Below, piece by piece: positions 8,656 through 23,600 of a stretch of 64,000 nt of DNA. A program made the position numbers and the translations under genes. This DNA comes from Rhypophila decipiens (lineage: Eukaryota; Ascomycota; Sordariomycetes; Sordariales; Naviculisporaceae): NCBI GenBank assembly GCA_033297075.1, contig MU858137.1:92078-156077 (forward strand), given 5' to 3'. Position 1 is the stretch's first letter; the number at the start of each line of letters is the position of its first letter. The notes beneath the pieces are model-generated. The model saw only the letters and a list, made by a program, of their open reading frames with translations, was not told the origin of the DNA and did not search any database.

Positions 8656-11600
8656 CTACCTAGTAACCTCACTAAACCAACTCCTCAACAAACCCGCCAA
8701 CGCCCCCGGCAGATCCTCCAAGTCATGCACAACCAGAAAATAAGGAAACGGAAAGCTGTCCAAGTACTTGACCAACTTGACCGTCGACTCCCCATCCCTG
8801 CCTTTAACAAACTCGACCTCCTTCAGATCCAGCACAGAACTCCCGCTGCCCTTGGCATTGTCCATCATGATAAACACACACATGATCCTCTGCTCGAGCG
8901 CCTCTCGCAGCAACGGGCGCAGGGTTTCTCTCTCAGACTTGCCGACCATCCCGTCTGACAGGATCAAGGCCAACTGCCAGAGGTCTTCTGACCCAGACGA
9001 CGCGCTATTTCGCAAGCGGGCTTCGGAAAAGTGGCTGATTGTTGTTCGTAAGAGCTCACACATGTTGGTCTGTTCTTGCTTAAAGGTAAACTGCTGGAGA
9101 ACCCTGGCGCCGGCGTCGTGCGACGAGAATCCCGGGTCCCCGAGCGAGTGCGCGACAAACGTCTTTTCGCCGAACCCGAGCACGCCAATCTGGCCTGCTT
9201 CCAGCATTGTCAGGGACCGCGTCATCATGACCAGCGACTCGAGCGCCAGCGCGCCCGCCCCGTTGTTGAGCATCGACATGGAATCGTCCACGCAGACCAT
9301 GATCTGGTAGGTTCGCTTGGTGGGTATCGCCCGGCGCATCCAGATCTTGTCGCGCTTAAAGTCGGATGCGATGTAGGATATTATGGAGCGGATGCGCAGG
9401 CGCTTGCCTGTCTTGTAGGCGCCGCTTAGCTTGGTTGCTTGGGAGGGGGTCAGGATCAGCCTGAGCTGGGAGGCCAGAGACAGAGCGAGGGAGTGCGTCC
9501 TTGTCTGGAAGGTGGTCCACAAGTCCAGGGCTTCGTGGAAATCACGCAGTTCCTTTTGGGCTTCGTCGTCGAGGTGTGTATGGGATAGCTGTTCAGAGGT
9601 TTCTTGCACTTGTTCGTCTTCCTCGTCGACGTCCTTTTCGACTTGGGTGGTGGGTTTTTGGTCGGCGTCGTCTGGGTCTGCGACGTTGGGATTGCCTTGC
9701 TTGGTAGAGACGCCCGAACGTTCGTCGCGGTCGGCCTTGGGCACCTCGTCTGGCACCTCGGGCTCTGCATCTTGCATGTCGACGTCGTCCTCTGCCTTGT
9801 CTTGGTCGTCGTCCTTGGGCATGATCATGTTGTTGGCATCGTCGGCCTTCTCGTCCTGGTCAATGGCCATGGCATCGTCAAAAGGCTTGACGTCCTCTTC
9901 TGTAGCGTTGCCAATGGCTTGGGTGTCCGCTTCGGCCGTCTCGTCCTGAAGATGCTGGAACTCGGCTTTGGCCATGTCCGCATCGGGCTGCTGCTTTGAG
10001 TCCTGCTCATTGTCTGACGCCTTCTGGATGTCCTTTTGGTTCTTGTACCACCGCTCCAGCGCATCGCCCAGCTTCTTGAACGGCTGGCTCTCGGCAGTGT
10101 CTGCCTGGTCCGCCGCGCCGTTGTCCTGGTCCATGTTGGATTGCACGCCTTGTTCGCCCGGTGCTTTGTCGTTTTCGGGTTCTTGCTGGGTGACATCGCC
10201 CTGTTCTTTCTGAGCGGCCTGGTTCTGGCCCGTCTCGTCCTCCATGTCTTCGTCCTGGCCGAGACCGCCGCCGTTCTGGACGTCGCTCGGGGCAGAATTG
10301 TCTTGCTGGGCAGCCTCGCTGTCGTTCAACGGCTGCTGCTGCTTGTCTTGCTCCTCGTCTTGACCCTCCTTTTCCGCCTCGGGCTCGGCCTCAGGTTCCT
10401 CCTTGTCAACATCCATCTCATTCTCATCTTCAGCCCCAGCACCGTCGACATCTTCATTCTCGGGAATCTCGGCTTCATCTTCCTCCTGATACTCCTGCTC
10501 CTGCTTCGTCTCCTCACCTTCATTCTCCTCATCATCATCTTCCTTGCCCTCTTTCTTCTCACTCTCCTCGATATCATCCCCATCCTCGAGATGATCAAGA
10601 TCATCCAAATTATCCTCCTCACCATCCTCCCCCTCATCCTCCAAATCAATATTCATGTCCTCCGGCAAATCCAACACCTCCTGCTCCTCGGTATTCTCAT
10701 TCCGATTAAGCTCCTCCCGCGCCATATTCTCTTCCTCCTGACCCAATTCCCCATCCTCGTCAGCTTCATCCTCTTCCCCCTTGCCTTCCCCGCCTTCCTT
10801 CTCCTCCTCGCCCTTCTTCTCCTTCTCTTTCTTTTGATCATCCCCCGCAGCCGCCGTCTCATCCTCGTCCTTCTTGCCAGAGTCATTATCGCCCCGTTGA
10901 TCCTTCTCGGCATCCTCCTCTCCACTCCCGTCCCACATCTTCTCATCAACAGCGGTAGGATCCAAATCATCCACGTCCCCGGCCTCTTCGTTCTCTTCTT
11001 CGTCGTCTTCGTCTTTCCCAGCATCATGGTCAGAATCCGCCCCTTCCTCGTCTTTCTCTTCGTCCTCGCCGACATCGCCCATCTCACCCTCTAGCTCGTC
11101 ATTGCCCATATCGACGGCGTCTTTCTCGTCCTTCATGTCGCCATTTTGCGGCTCTTTGTTCTTCTCCTGAGCTAGATCGGATAGGTCTTCATCGGCGCCG
11201 ACGTCCTTGGAAATATCCTCGGCGTCGTTGTTGTCAGCGTCTCCTAGACCGGTGCCAGTCTCGACATTGCCCGACTCGCCGGTCTTTTCGTCGCTCTTTT
11301 CCTGCGGCGTGCAGAAGCCCTGGGTGGCGATCTGGGTGAATGAGCTGGACAGGGTAAAGCCCAGCCGGCAGGTTGTGCGGTGGAGTTGTCCGTATTGGGC
11401 CAGGTTCTGGCGGCAGGTGGCAGCGTATTGCTCCATGACGGGGAGGACGCAGCGCAGTAGTAAGGGGGCTGCCTTGTTATTTCCACTCGAGCATGATAAT
11501 AACGTCTTGAGCGAGAAAAGGACGTCGTTGATTTCGGATGCAATGATTTTGATTCTGAGCGCGTCGATGGATTTCTCGAGGCCGTCGTGGTACTTGAGAA

Positions 11601-14600
11601 GCCAGCCTGCGTCTTCGGTCGTCTGGGGGAGGTTCTGCAGGGCAGATTTGGCGAAATTCTGCAGGGCGACTAGGATCTTGCTCGAGAGTGTCAAGACCGA
11701 CGAGGCGAATTCTTCCATGTTGGCTCCTGTGGTGGTGAGGTCTTCCATGATGACGTTGGTGTTTTGTGTGCTTGTCCAGAGTTGAATCTGCTGGATGATA
11801 AACGCCAGATCAGGTCTCTGCTGCATCATGTCCCCGAGATTGGCCCGTAGATCTTCAAGCGAGGCATCGATCTCTCCTTGGAGTTTTTCGACCGCCGACG
11901 AGGTGAAGCCAGCCGGTAAAGGGGGAAACTGGCCCTGCGCGGAAGCAAAGCCGTCAAACATGGCGATCCACTGCCCGAGCTTCTCGCAAACCACAGAGTT
12001 ATCAGCACCTCCCAGCCGGCCATGTACCTCGGCTAGGTGAAGGCCAAACTTGAGAACCTGAACCAACCAGCGAACCACCCGCCCATGGTTCCCGGAGCCG
12101 GTTTGCACAGACACAGCCTCTGCCTTGGAAGAAGCCACGATATTCCCAACATGGCCCACCACCGTCTCCAGCTCCCTCTCCATCTGCGTAGCTCTGGCGA
12201 GATACTGCCTCTGCTTGAGCATAACATGGAGCACGCCCTCGACATAGCCAATACTCCTCTGCACCACCTCGCGGCTCAGATCATCCGAGTGTTCAACAGC
12301 AGCACCCCTGACCTTGGGCACGAGATCAAGCGTCTTGTGGTAAAAGTACTCAATCTTGTCCAGCAGCTCGCCCTGCAGGTAAGGAATCAGCCCCGAGCCG
12401 ACCAGGACCAGCGGGGTAGATCTCTGGCGCTCGAGGATGGTAGTCGCCGGGTTACGACTGAAGCCCATCTCGCGCAGTGTCTTGAGCGTGTCGCCGTAGA
12501 GTTTTGTCTTTCTGGTCTTGAGGTGGCGGACCACGTCCTTGACTTCGTCCGTCATGGTCGAGGGTGTCTCCTTCCGGAGGGTGGCCATGGACGAGACCAG
12601 ATCGGTCAGGAACTCGTCTACCAGCTCGGGTACGTTGGCGAGCACCTTCTCCGTGGGCAACGATCCATGCTTGTTCATGGCCTTGAGGACGGCACCGAGG
12701 TTGGTCATCCGTCCCCATTGAGCATGGGCCGAGATAGCGGGCACCAGCTGCTCAGCGAGAGAGACAGCCTCGAGATCAGGCCTGATCAATCCGTCGACAT
12801 CTGCCTCGACAACCTGCCCGTTCATAACTTGATCAGGAAGTCCCTGGCTCATAATGCCCGAAACAGGGTTTGAAAGAACACGCCTGAACTTGCGAACAAG
12901 CCTGAACAGTTTCTGGTGTGAACGCCGTGCACTCTCTCTCAAGGCATCGATATTCGTATCCCTCCACTTGAACATGAGCAACACATCCTTCATGCTCCTA
13001 TCCAGCGGCGCCCTGCCCGAGGCGATAGACTCGGCCACCTTGCCCTCATAGCGACTATAAAACCGGATAAAATTCTGCACGGCATCCCTGACCACCACAA
13101 GTCGAGACTCATCCAGGATCAACATATCGAGATGACTCTTGAGCTGTCTCAGCAGATCCAACCTCGCAGCGTATTGTCCGAGCGTGGCCTCGACAAAGTA
13201 CGTCGACAAGATGCCCAGCAGCTTGACCGCATACTCGGCCAAATCTCCGCCCTCCTCGAGCCTCTGCGCCGGCTCGAGAATGACAGCCCCGTACGCAATG
13301 AACCACCACGACTTGGCATCATCGTGGTTCTTCTGCGCCTCCATGTCCAGCAACCTCGACCAGCTCGACAATTCAAGCTGCCGCCACTTGCAGATGATGT
13401 CTCTCAGTTGCTGATACAGCGCCGTGGCCTTGTACTTCTCGGGCGCCCAGCCACCCTCCTGCCACTCGTAGACAAACGAATGGAGATGCTCGAATCCCGT
13501 AATGATCCTCGCCAGCGGGTCATCAATGGCCAGATCCTGCAGCATCTTGTCGCACGCATTGACAACGTCCGTCAGAGTCTGGTGGTGTCCAATCTCGTCA
13601 ATCGCCCGAAGCTCCTGGAACTTCTTCTTGATGTCATTGACAAGCCTCAACGCCTTGCGGACCTCGGGGAGATTGGCGTCCGTGTAAAAGTTGCACTGCC
13701 CGTCCACGACAGCCTTGAAGGCCTGGTCCTGGTCGTCAAACACCAGCATGGTCGCAGGCAGAAGCTGGGCATCGACAAGGTCCCTTTCCTTCTCCCTAGC
13801 GACCTTGCGAGCAATAGCCCTCACCAATTTGTGAATGGCCTTCTGCCCGTCGAGCCTAGACAAAAAGATCTTTTCATGCGCCTCGGCAAGCAAGATGGAC
13901 AGTTCCCTTCCTCCCTTGTTGACCTTCTTCTTGGCCGGCTTGGGCCGTCCTTCGTCCTCCTCCCCGCCTTCATAGTCGGGAAACAGCTGCTCAAACTCTT
14001 CCTGGTCAAACTCCTCCTCGTCCTCCAGACTCCCCTTGAACCTGAACAAGCTCGTCTTTTCCTGCTCCAGCTTCCGGTCCGCCTCCAGCTTCCTCGACCA
14101 CTCCTCGTGGAAGCTTGCAAACGACGCGTGAAGAGATTGGCGCATGCAAGGCGGCAGCTGATCGACCCCTTCCACCGCAACAACAGTTTGCACAAACTCG
14201 ATAAACTCGAGTGTTCGCACAGGCAGCGTCGCACTCTCGGCATGCCAGACCGTCCCGCTCATAAAAGGCGTGACAGAGACAAGAGAAGCAGCGGAATCAG
14301 TGCCATGGCCACCACCCTCTTCTTCCTCAGCAGGCCGTCGCACAACAAGCGACAACCCCATTAGCAAACACCGCAAGAAGCCCACCAAAGGCAGCGTCAA
14401 GTCCAGATACGCGCTAAACGTCCTCTGCCCGCCCAGTAAAGCCGCAACCAGCGCCCCAATCTTGGTCTCAACATGGTTCAGCTCCTCGGCGGCTTCACCC
14501 GAGAACGTAGCCAGATACCGTAGTTGCGCGCCAGCAACATCCTTTTGCACGATAACATTCAGCACATTCCCAAACACGCCCTGCAAGCTCCTTAATTCTT

Positions 14601-17600
14601 TATCCCCTGCCCCGGGGTGTCGATAAATCATCTGCACCGAGTCACTAGCCGGTTCGCCGAGGGCATCCCGCTCTTCCATCAACAATTGACTCCTTAGACT
14701 GGGAGTTTTCTGCCCTGTGAAAGCCAATTCAAAGATTTCCAGCGCGGATATCTGTTTCTCTAGACTGTCGTAAAGATGCCTGTGCTCGTCGAGTTCCACC
14801 TGGGCCCGATGGTGCGGGTCAAAGATCTTGTCTGGGACGTAGAGCTTTATGCACGCCAGCGAGAACTGGACCCACGCGATGGACGTGCAAGCTGCACTGG
14901 GACGACAGGTTCCCTTTTCTGCTGCGGCCAAGGCCATGAGCGCTTTGAGTAGATGGCCCTTGAATATCTCGACCAGATGGGTAGGCCAGGATGCCGAAGA
15001 CTGAAGCTGGTAGTTGTTCAGCTGGAATTGATCGGCCTGATCGAGCCACGAGGCAATGTTGCTTAGATTTACAGACGAGAAGAACGAGTCGCTCTTGCTG
15101 ACGAGATCCTGGTAGACTTGTGCAATGATTGACGGTTCCCCGTGGGCAGCCATAATCTCGTCCATGAGTCCCAGGAGGAGTCGTTCCGTCTTGACGAGCG
15201 GGTCGGTAGAAAGTGCCTCAGATGCCTGGGCCAGTGCTCGTCCCATGATGGGCATTTCGGTGTCGATAGAGTACAGCTCGTGCAGGTCGGCCGATGCCGT
15301 AGAGTCGTACTTGAGCAGGAGCGTCTTGGCCAGCGTACCCGCCCAAGGATGTCCCTCACTTTTATGGGAAAACAGGCAGTCGACCAGTTGAAGGGGAGTC
15401 TGTTTCGACGCTTGGATTCGCATCAGCGCGACAGTGGGCATGTTGGAGAGCACCGCCAGTTCCGACGACGCCAGAGGAGCCCCGAGCGTCTGTTGCTTGG
15501 AAACCCGGTGAAGCACGATTGCCTGTCTCAGTCCCTCGAAGCAATCGGCAAAGAAAGGCTGCCGCGAGACAGTGTGGTCGCCGTCCCTAAGTCTGTCTTC
15601 TAGTGCCTTGAGATTGGCCTCCAGCTCCTTGACAAGGCCGGCAGCGTCGCCCTTGCCCGTCCTGATGAAAGCATACGCACGCGCCATCGAGTCCTGTACA
15701 CTTCTGAGGTTGGACACGGACGAGTCGACTCTCCATCGCAGCGAGTCAAACTGGTCAGCAAGATACTCCATCTGGACGATCTGGTCCAAGACCTCGGCAT
15801 TGGGGATAGGGTCAGGCCGCAGTCGACGCCAGAGAGCCTCCATGCTGAGACCAGTGGAGAGCTTGAACCCGACCACAAAGTCTCGCTCCAGACTACCAAG
15901 CACCGTCGAGAGCAATTGCTGGTCGCCCGAGTCTGACAATACCGACAGACTATTCTGAAGGAAACTGGCGCCCTGGGTCAAATGCGCCTGGAATCTCGCC
16001 TCCTCAAATGACTTCTCGATCAAGCTCTCAAAAGTGCGCTTCCAGAAGAGCATCAGTCGACGTAGCACAGCCCGGCGCTGCTTCCAGGCTCCCGGCTCTG
16101 CAGCATTGCTTTTCAGATACCCTCGCAAAGTCGAGCTCATGGCTATCAGGAACCTCCCGGCATGCACCGTAGAGTCTCGAGACAGCGAGGCCACCTTGTC
16201 CGAGGCCCAAGACCGCTGGAGTCTGTTCATAAGTGAAGGCTTGGTGAGATTGGTATTCAACCGTTGAGACTCCAACGTATTTTGCCAAGTCTGAAGCTCG
16301 AGGTACAATTCGTAGCAGCTGGCGAGCCAGGCCGCAAGACCTTCTCTTCCTTGCTCCAAGACGGGAACCATTGGCGAGTTCAGGAGAGGATGCAGCGGCA
16401 TATGCAATGTCATTTCCGGACTGGCACTGTAAAGCTGAGAAAGCGCCTGTCTCAAGGGAGCTACATCCTCGGACTGGATATAGGACAGGAGCTGGCCGAG
16501 TTGATGGGTTGCAGCTGCTCCCAGTCCCTCGCGGGTAGCTTGGATGAATTCTTCAAGCAGTGTCGTATCGCCGAGAGAGAGCATACCAAACGCCAGCGAT
16601 ATCACAGCCTCGTTGGTGGTGGCATGCTGATTTACCATCTGTGTAGCGTCATGATATCTCTGAAGAGACGCTTCAACGGGTGCGATTTTCACCGTGGGCT
16701 TGTCCCATGGAAGAGCATCCAAGAAGATTTCGACCGATCTGTTCCGCATGGCTCTCGACAGCTCGCCATATCGCGGATCGCACGTCAGAAAGATCCTGAA
16801 ATCGGGATGGGGCACCAGGACCCTCGGTTGGCCACCAGGATCACTGTGCTCATTGATGCTCAGGATGCCATTCGGCCTCTCGAGCAGCGAGTTCAGTCTG
16901 TCGAGGACCGAGGCTGAGCACAAGTTGGCATTGTCCAGGACCAGCCACGACCCGGCCTGCACAGCGCGGACAATCACGCCGTCGAGCCATTCGAAACGAG
17001 GGTGCTCAATTTCGAGCGGCGAGTTGAGGAGACGGGCTGCATCATCAACCAGTTTTGCAAGATCCTCGGGCAAATTCTCAAATGATTGCAGATGCTCTAC
17101 CATCTTCAAGAGACCAGGGTAGCACTTGCTGTCTCCCGCCTGGGTCTTGAGCACAGCCAACAGATCGAGAACAGCATCATCGACGTGGCCAGGGAGTGCA
17201 GCCAAGATCTGTACCTGCAGAGCCTCTTGGAGCTTCACCAAACAAGCCTGGACGTCCCTATAAGGATCAGCCTGCTCAAAGCCTCCAATGAGATCCATGG
17301 TGTCAACATCGGCATTAAGAGGGAAAATCACGAGTTCCCTGCCAGCCATGGCAGCCACATGTGACAAGAGCGCCGATTTGCCACTGCCAGAAGGACCAAC
17401 AAGAATGCACGGGAGATCCTGCTCTACCGCAATCACAATGGACTCGATCTCCTTGAGTCTGGGGACAGGATCGATGTTGGGGAACGGCGTCAGCTGGCTC
17501 AGCCCGTTGCGTCGGAGACTCGCAAGGCCAACCTGAGCAGTGAGCGTGTTGATATCATGGTAAAGATCATGGCTCTGGCAGTGTCTTCCAAAGATGTCGT

Positions 17601-20600
17601 AAAACAGCCGGTTGACCTCCTGTCGGTCTCTCTCCGTCCTGAATCTCTGGCGGATAATAACATCGAGGTAATCGTCTGGCCGTCTATTGGCGAGCAGGGC
17701 ATCCTTCGAGGTCAACAAGTCACACCACCGGAGCGTGTCGCGAAGGTTGAACTCCCATGGCGAACCCAGACTGCCGAACCGTCTCTCAGACACGACAGCA
17801 TCGTCAAGTCTGGACATGAACTCGATCATCTTGTGCTGCGTCTCGTCCCCGATCTTGTCGAACTTCTTGGCCGTGATGCAGAGCAGATCCTCCTTGGTGA
17901 ACACATCGGTATAGGCCAGAATGAAACGATTGACGAACGAAGCAGGGAGACCCTTGCGGCCACCGCCCTGATGATGGGGGTTCTGGGCTGCAAAGAGCCT
18001 GAAATCAGGATGGCGCTTGAACACTTGGTCCAGCTCGGCAATGTACACCTCTCCTCTGTGGTCGAGACAGGCATTCAGACACTCCAGCAACTGGGGGGAG
18101 GCCAAATTCAACTCGTCCAGCAAACACCACTCGCCACGGATCATGGCCTCGAGAAACGGCGCGTTTTGCCAGCAGAAGTTGCCGGCTTCAGCTCCCTCCA
18201 TAGGGACATCAGTACCGAAAAGGTCCAGGACGTCGGTCTGGTCAGAGAGATTGATCCTCGTCAGCCGACGTCCGCAGGCCCGGGCCAAAGCCGTGACCAG
18301 CGTCGTCTTGCCAACTCCCGGATTACCCTCGAGCAAGATGGGCTTCGTACCTTGGAGAGCACGGATCACTCTCATGGCGTTCATCTTGGTCGTGGGCACC
18401 AAAAACTCGTCGCCCGACCCATTGCTCTCACTTTGTACTCTGTCGATACTGAACCCGCCAATGCTGAGTCGGTTCTCTTCCACCGTGACCTGTGGTTCGG
18501 CAAAATATGCAGGCTTGAGATCGATTCCACACAAACGACTCAATTCCTCGAGACACAGGAGCCGCTGCGTCTGCATGGCTCTCGGGTCTACGGCAATCAA
18601 GGCCGACGGGTTGGCTCCAATCGTGTCGATATACACCATGGCGGCTCCATTCAGCAGCGCCATCTCAGGCTCAAGATGGGTGCATCCATTCATGAACTGC
18701 ACCCAGCCGAGGATGTCTCTGACTGAAAACTCGGTGCTCGATCCAGACCTGAACCTCTGTCCGAACCAGGCCGAAAACTCGACAATGATGCTCGAGATGC
18801 GTTTCTTGCTTTGCGTCGTCTTCTTCTTCTTTCCTGCCCCTTGCGGGAGCAGAATGTTGAACCTTTGATGCAGCTTCGACACAACAATCTGATGGACATC
18901 GTCCACTTCGCTCAGCGCAGGGACCCAAATCTCTGTGAATCGGTTTCTCAGCGCGGGGGATAGCTCCCTCTTGCCAAAATCACCACCGGGGTTCATGGTG
19001 GCCAAGAACTGGAATCCTTCGCTGGCGACGACGAACGAGTTGTCGACGCCCTTTTCAGCAAGGAGCAAGCTGCGATGGGGCTCGAGGACCGAGTTCAGTC
19101 TTTCCAGGACCGCGTCCTCGGCGAGAGATACCTCATCGAGCAAGAAATAGGCACCCTCCTTCATTGAATGGACCAGACTGCCGTCGCTCCACTCAAACAA
19201 GGCCTTGCTGCGGGTGGAGGAGGAATAAATTCTCGTCTTGAGCGCGTCCGGTACCAGAGACAATTGTTCCTTTCCGAGCGAGGCATACCATGTTTGTAGC
19301 TCCTCCAACGAACCTGAAGGCTGCCCGAGAATGCCAGCTGCTTCCTTGAGGTCATTGAACAAGGCATCAAGAATGGCGCCCCGGTTTCTGACGGGTCTCT
19401 GCGAGCCGATGAGATCTCCAACCTCGGTGTTTTGATGCGCATTGACAATATTCAGATCCTTCTTGTCAAACTCAGCAAGCAGCTGGCAGACCGTCGTCTT
19501 GCCACAGCCCGTTTCACCAACCAGCAAGACAGGCTCGTTGTTCTGCATCGCTCGCTTGACCAAGACATAGAGCCGGCGCATCGCCTTGGTCCAGATGACT
19601 CCCTGGCTGTTGTTGTCTACAGAGACGGCGGATGGGAATTCGGGCGCCTCTTTCCGGTACAAGTGGTCGGGATCAATAGTCACCTTGAACACCTCTTCAA
19701 TGACCTTCCTGACTTCGTCGCGTTCTTCGGGCTTGCGGACCCTCTCGGCGAGAAGCATATAGCCGTTTTCTGCAATCTCCTGGCGCGTCTCGCACTCCCT
19801 GAGTGCCCATCTGAACAAGTCTCGAAGAGTTGCAAAGCTGTTCTTCTGCTCAAAGACTCTGCTCTCCTGACGGAGGCTGGTGAGCGCCTGGTACACTTTC
19901 ACAATGCGTTCGCAGTCCGATGGGGCTGTGTTGCGGCTCCTCTTCTGGAGAATCGTCTTGAGCTCACTCTCGGGGATATCATCGAAATGAAGCTCGAGAA
20001 ACCTGTTGCGGAAGGCTCGGGAGAGCACCTTTCGACCGCCGTACAGGCCGGCAGGGTTCTGGGTGGCGAACAGACAGAAGCCCTCGGCCGGTCGGACAAT
20101 CTCCTGCGTCTCTGGTATCAAAAGCTCCCGGTTGTCGTCGAGAAGACGATTGAGAGATTCGAGAATCTCGCTGCCGCACAAGTTGAGCTCGTCGAGACAC
20201 AGCCACGAGCCCGCTCTCATGGCCTGGACCAGGACACCCTCCTGAAACTTGAGCTTGCCCTCCGAGTCGGACACATAGGTGCCCAAGTACTCTTGGATAT
20301 CCGTGCCCTCGTGATTGTTGATTCTCACAAACTTGTTGCCAGTGATGTTGGCGAGATACTCGATCAGACTGGTTTTGCCAGCCGACGTGGGGCCCTGGAT
20401 CAGAATAGGGTATCTGCGCGTGGCGGTTGCGCGCACGAGATTGAGAAGGTTTCGCTCGACGTAGGGTGTGATGATGTAGTCGTCCCGCGCAATGGGATCT
20501 TCCTTTCCTTGCAACAACCAGTACTGCTGGTTTTTGCTCGAGCTCTTGAAAGACACGTAACTCCTCCCATCTTGGGGCCGCTTCGGGGGAGTGGTCAGAA

Positions 20601-23600
20601 TCTCACGCCTGGGCAACAGATGCTTCTCGATCAGCGGGTTGACCAGCTTCTCCGAGTCTTCTGAGAGGAGAGTGCAAAAGCACATGCAGAAGCCTTCATA
20701 GATGGCACGTTCCAGGCCGTAGTAAGGAGCCACGTCATTGGCATATGTCAGCGTTCGGGTTAGTGTACGCAAGCTGTAATGCGGGACCTCGTTGGCCTGG
20801 TCAACGAGCCTTTTGGCATCGGCCAGCTTCTTGGTCTCGAGGTACAGATCCGCCACCTGGTCCGAAAGCATATCAATGGTGCTGTTGTTACCCTTCAGGT
20901 ACGTCTTGATGATGGTCAGCAAGTCTTTCTTGTCACGGTCCGGGCTGGACACGTATAGCTCGGTGAACCTGGATCTCAAACCAAGCGGCAGATCTCGCTT
21001 GCCCACATCAGTGGCGGGATTCATGGCCCCAAACACACGAAAGTTGGGGTGTGCGTGGATTCGTTCGACAGATCCCGTCTCGGAAAGCAAAAGGGACGGC
21101 GTGGCCGAAAACAACCCGGCAACGGCCTCCAGTGTGTCGCTTCCAGCAAGGTTGATCTCGTCCAACAGGATCCAGGAGCCCGTCTTGAGGGCCTTGACAA
21201 TCTTGCCCTCGACAAAAGCAAATGCGAACCCGCCTGGACCGGCAGCGATTTGCCTGTCGAACTGGTCAAGCGACTCCGAGAAGCTAGCCCATCGTGGCTT
21301 GAGGTCTCGTAGACGAGTAAGCTTGGAGGACTCTGTCTTGCGGCGCTTCGTTGGCTGCCCATCCGCAGCAGCCTCAGCCTCAGCCTTCAGACTCCTTGTC
21401 CTTTCCTTTTCCTTCTCCTCAAGCTGGGCAAGGATGGCCTCGAACATGGTGGGCGCCTTGTGCCACTCTTTGGATACTTCCCGCCATCGGCCTTTGGCGA
21501 ACTTCTTGCTGATCCGATCCAGCCATTCCTTGTTCTTCTCCACCGACACGCCCGTCTTCTCAAAAAGCTCATCCAGCTCCTCCTTGATGGGCATTGCCAG
21601 ACTCTGGGGGCTGATGGGCTTGAAACCGCCCAGCAGATCACCGGCCTCGCTCTGTTGCGACAAGTTGACTGCGACCAGAGTGTGGCCGAGAGATTCCGCG
21701 AGTTGCTGCACAACCGTAGTCTTTCCGATACCAGTCTCACCAACCAGCAAGAGAGGCTCGCGATGGTCCACAGCGACCGATATCTGCTCCAACAGCCTCT
21801 TGGCGTGGCTGGTCGTAGCAAACGGCCTCTTTGACTTGGGTAGCCTGTTGGTTCTCCTTGTCTTGGTGAATGAGGCTCGTCCGACAGTCAGTCGTGACTC
21901 GTTGTCTTGCAGCTCAGGAACGTATTTGGTCAGATAGTACTCGACACGATCAGGGGAAACCATCATCGCCTTGGCAATAATCCCAATCAGGGCAGCACGG
22001 GTGGCTGCTTCATGGACGCCGCCCACGAAGCAGTCGACCGCTTCCAAAAACATGCGGTCTCTGGTGGTGTCGGTAATGGGCTCCTGGCCAGTCCTGCATC
22101 CTGCGGCACGTAATATCTTGTCCAGCCGCGCACACCATTTTATCAGATCTCTCGTGCCGTACGGCCGATCTATCACCATGCGGCCCAGCGCCAGGCGAGT
22201 CGAGCCGCTGGTAGAGGCAAGAAGGCGGTCGAAGACCGAGAGGATGCTATCAATGTAGTGTTGCAGAAGAGGAAATCTGCCGCCAATTACGTCTCTCAAA
22301 TCACCATGGGGGAGCGCCTTGACGCGGAGGAGCTGCCAGAGGCGCATTCCCACCAGATTCGGTAGACTCTCCTTGTCGTTCATGCCGAGCAGTGTTCGCA
22401 CAGTTGCGAACATGCGAAAACCAGGGGCAGCCCGTATTTTGTCGCCCCGACCAGGCAGAAGAAGCTCGCCGCGCTCGACGAGGGGAAGAAGAGTGCTCAT
22501 GACCTCGGTTGGCGCACGGTCAATATCCTCGATCAAGATGAATCTGCCCTCCAACACAGCCGTCGTCAGCACACCAGGACGCCACTGGAAAGACCCCGGC
22601 TTGGAGTCGGTGGTATATAGACCAAGTAGCATCTTGGCATCGGTCTGTTCGTTCAAGTGCAGTGTCACCATGTCCGCCTGCTTTCCCAGCACTCGGGCCA
22701 TCTCGTGCACAAGAGACGTCTTGCCCGAACCCGAGAGCCCGTGAAGCAGCATGGGTCCTGGGTTCAGAAGCAACCTGCTAAGATTCTCTAGGTTCTCTAT
22801 CGTAGTTGGTGTGTGGGCTAGTGTGCTGGGAGCGGTTACTGGGCCATAGAGCCGCGGGAGAAGTGTCCTGCCATACTTGACAACATAAGGAGTCAACGTT
22901 TGTATTAAAGGAGGGCCTGCTGTCTGAGGACCCGATGCGGCCAGGCGGGCCTGAGTTTTGCTGATGCGGTTTTGAATCTCCCGGCTCCGTGAATCCTCGT
23001 AGAGGCTTAAAAATGCATAATCGGATTGCTTCCCGTCCAACTCTGCCACCAGGCTGCTTCCTTTCTCGATGTGCTTATCGAGAAGAGTTTGGACCTTGAG
23101 ATCGGATGCCGCATGGAGCTGACAGAAGATGCGAATGGCCAGGCATCTTATGACTGGGTTCTGGTGTGCGAATAGTGACTGCAGTTGGGAAGATTTTGTG
23201 AGAACAGAATAGGTCCTCTGGTCAAAATTGTTCAGCCTCCACAAGGCGAGAAGAACGAGCAGCAAGTCTCCCTCATCATGAAATGTCGATAAGTCGATGC
23301 TCTCAACAAGCTTTTCGCCCAAGATAACCGCTCCATTGTGGTCTTGCCTCAACCCAATTCGGAGATGGCGTGTGAGAAATATGGCCAGAGAGGGCGCAAA
23401 GGGGAGAATCCTGGCAAAGGCGGCCAGAAGTCTTATATCGAGAGTTTTTGCTGAAAGGATCCATCTCGCAGAAATATCAGCAAAAATATCCTCGAAATGG
23501 GCGAATATGCCATCGGTTGCTGAGGGTATCAAAGCGGCGTCGGCGACATGGTCCAAGTATTTGTGTGTATTTGTTGGTTCATGAAGGTCCTGGATATGTA

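Noticed and set aside
10036..11094. 352-codon plus-strand frame rich in Leu/Ile/Phe, looking like a membrane protein
   Set aside because: It is the antisense of the Glu/Asp/Lys-rich acidic tract of midasin; the hydrophobicity is a consequence of complementing GA-rich codons.
13132..14364. 410-codon plus-strand frame antisense to midasin (also 12037-12873, 17557-18726, 19432-20664, 20792-21937)
   Set aside because: These are shadows of the midasin frame with no domain resemblance; midasin motifs on the other strand are unambiguous.
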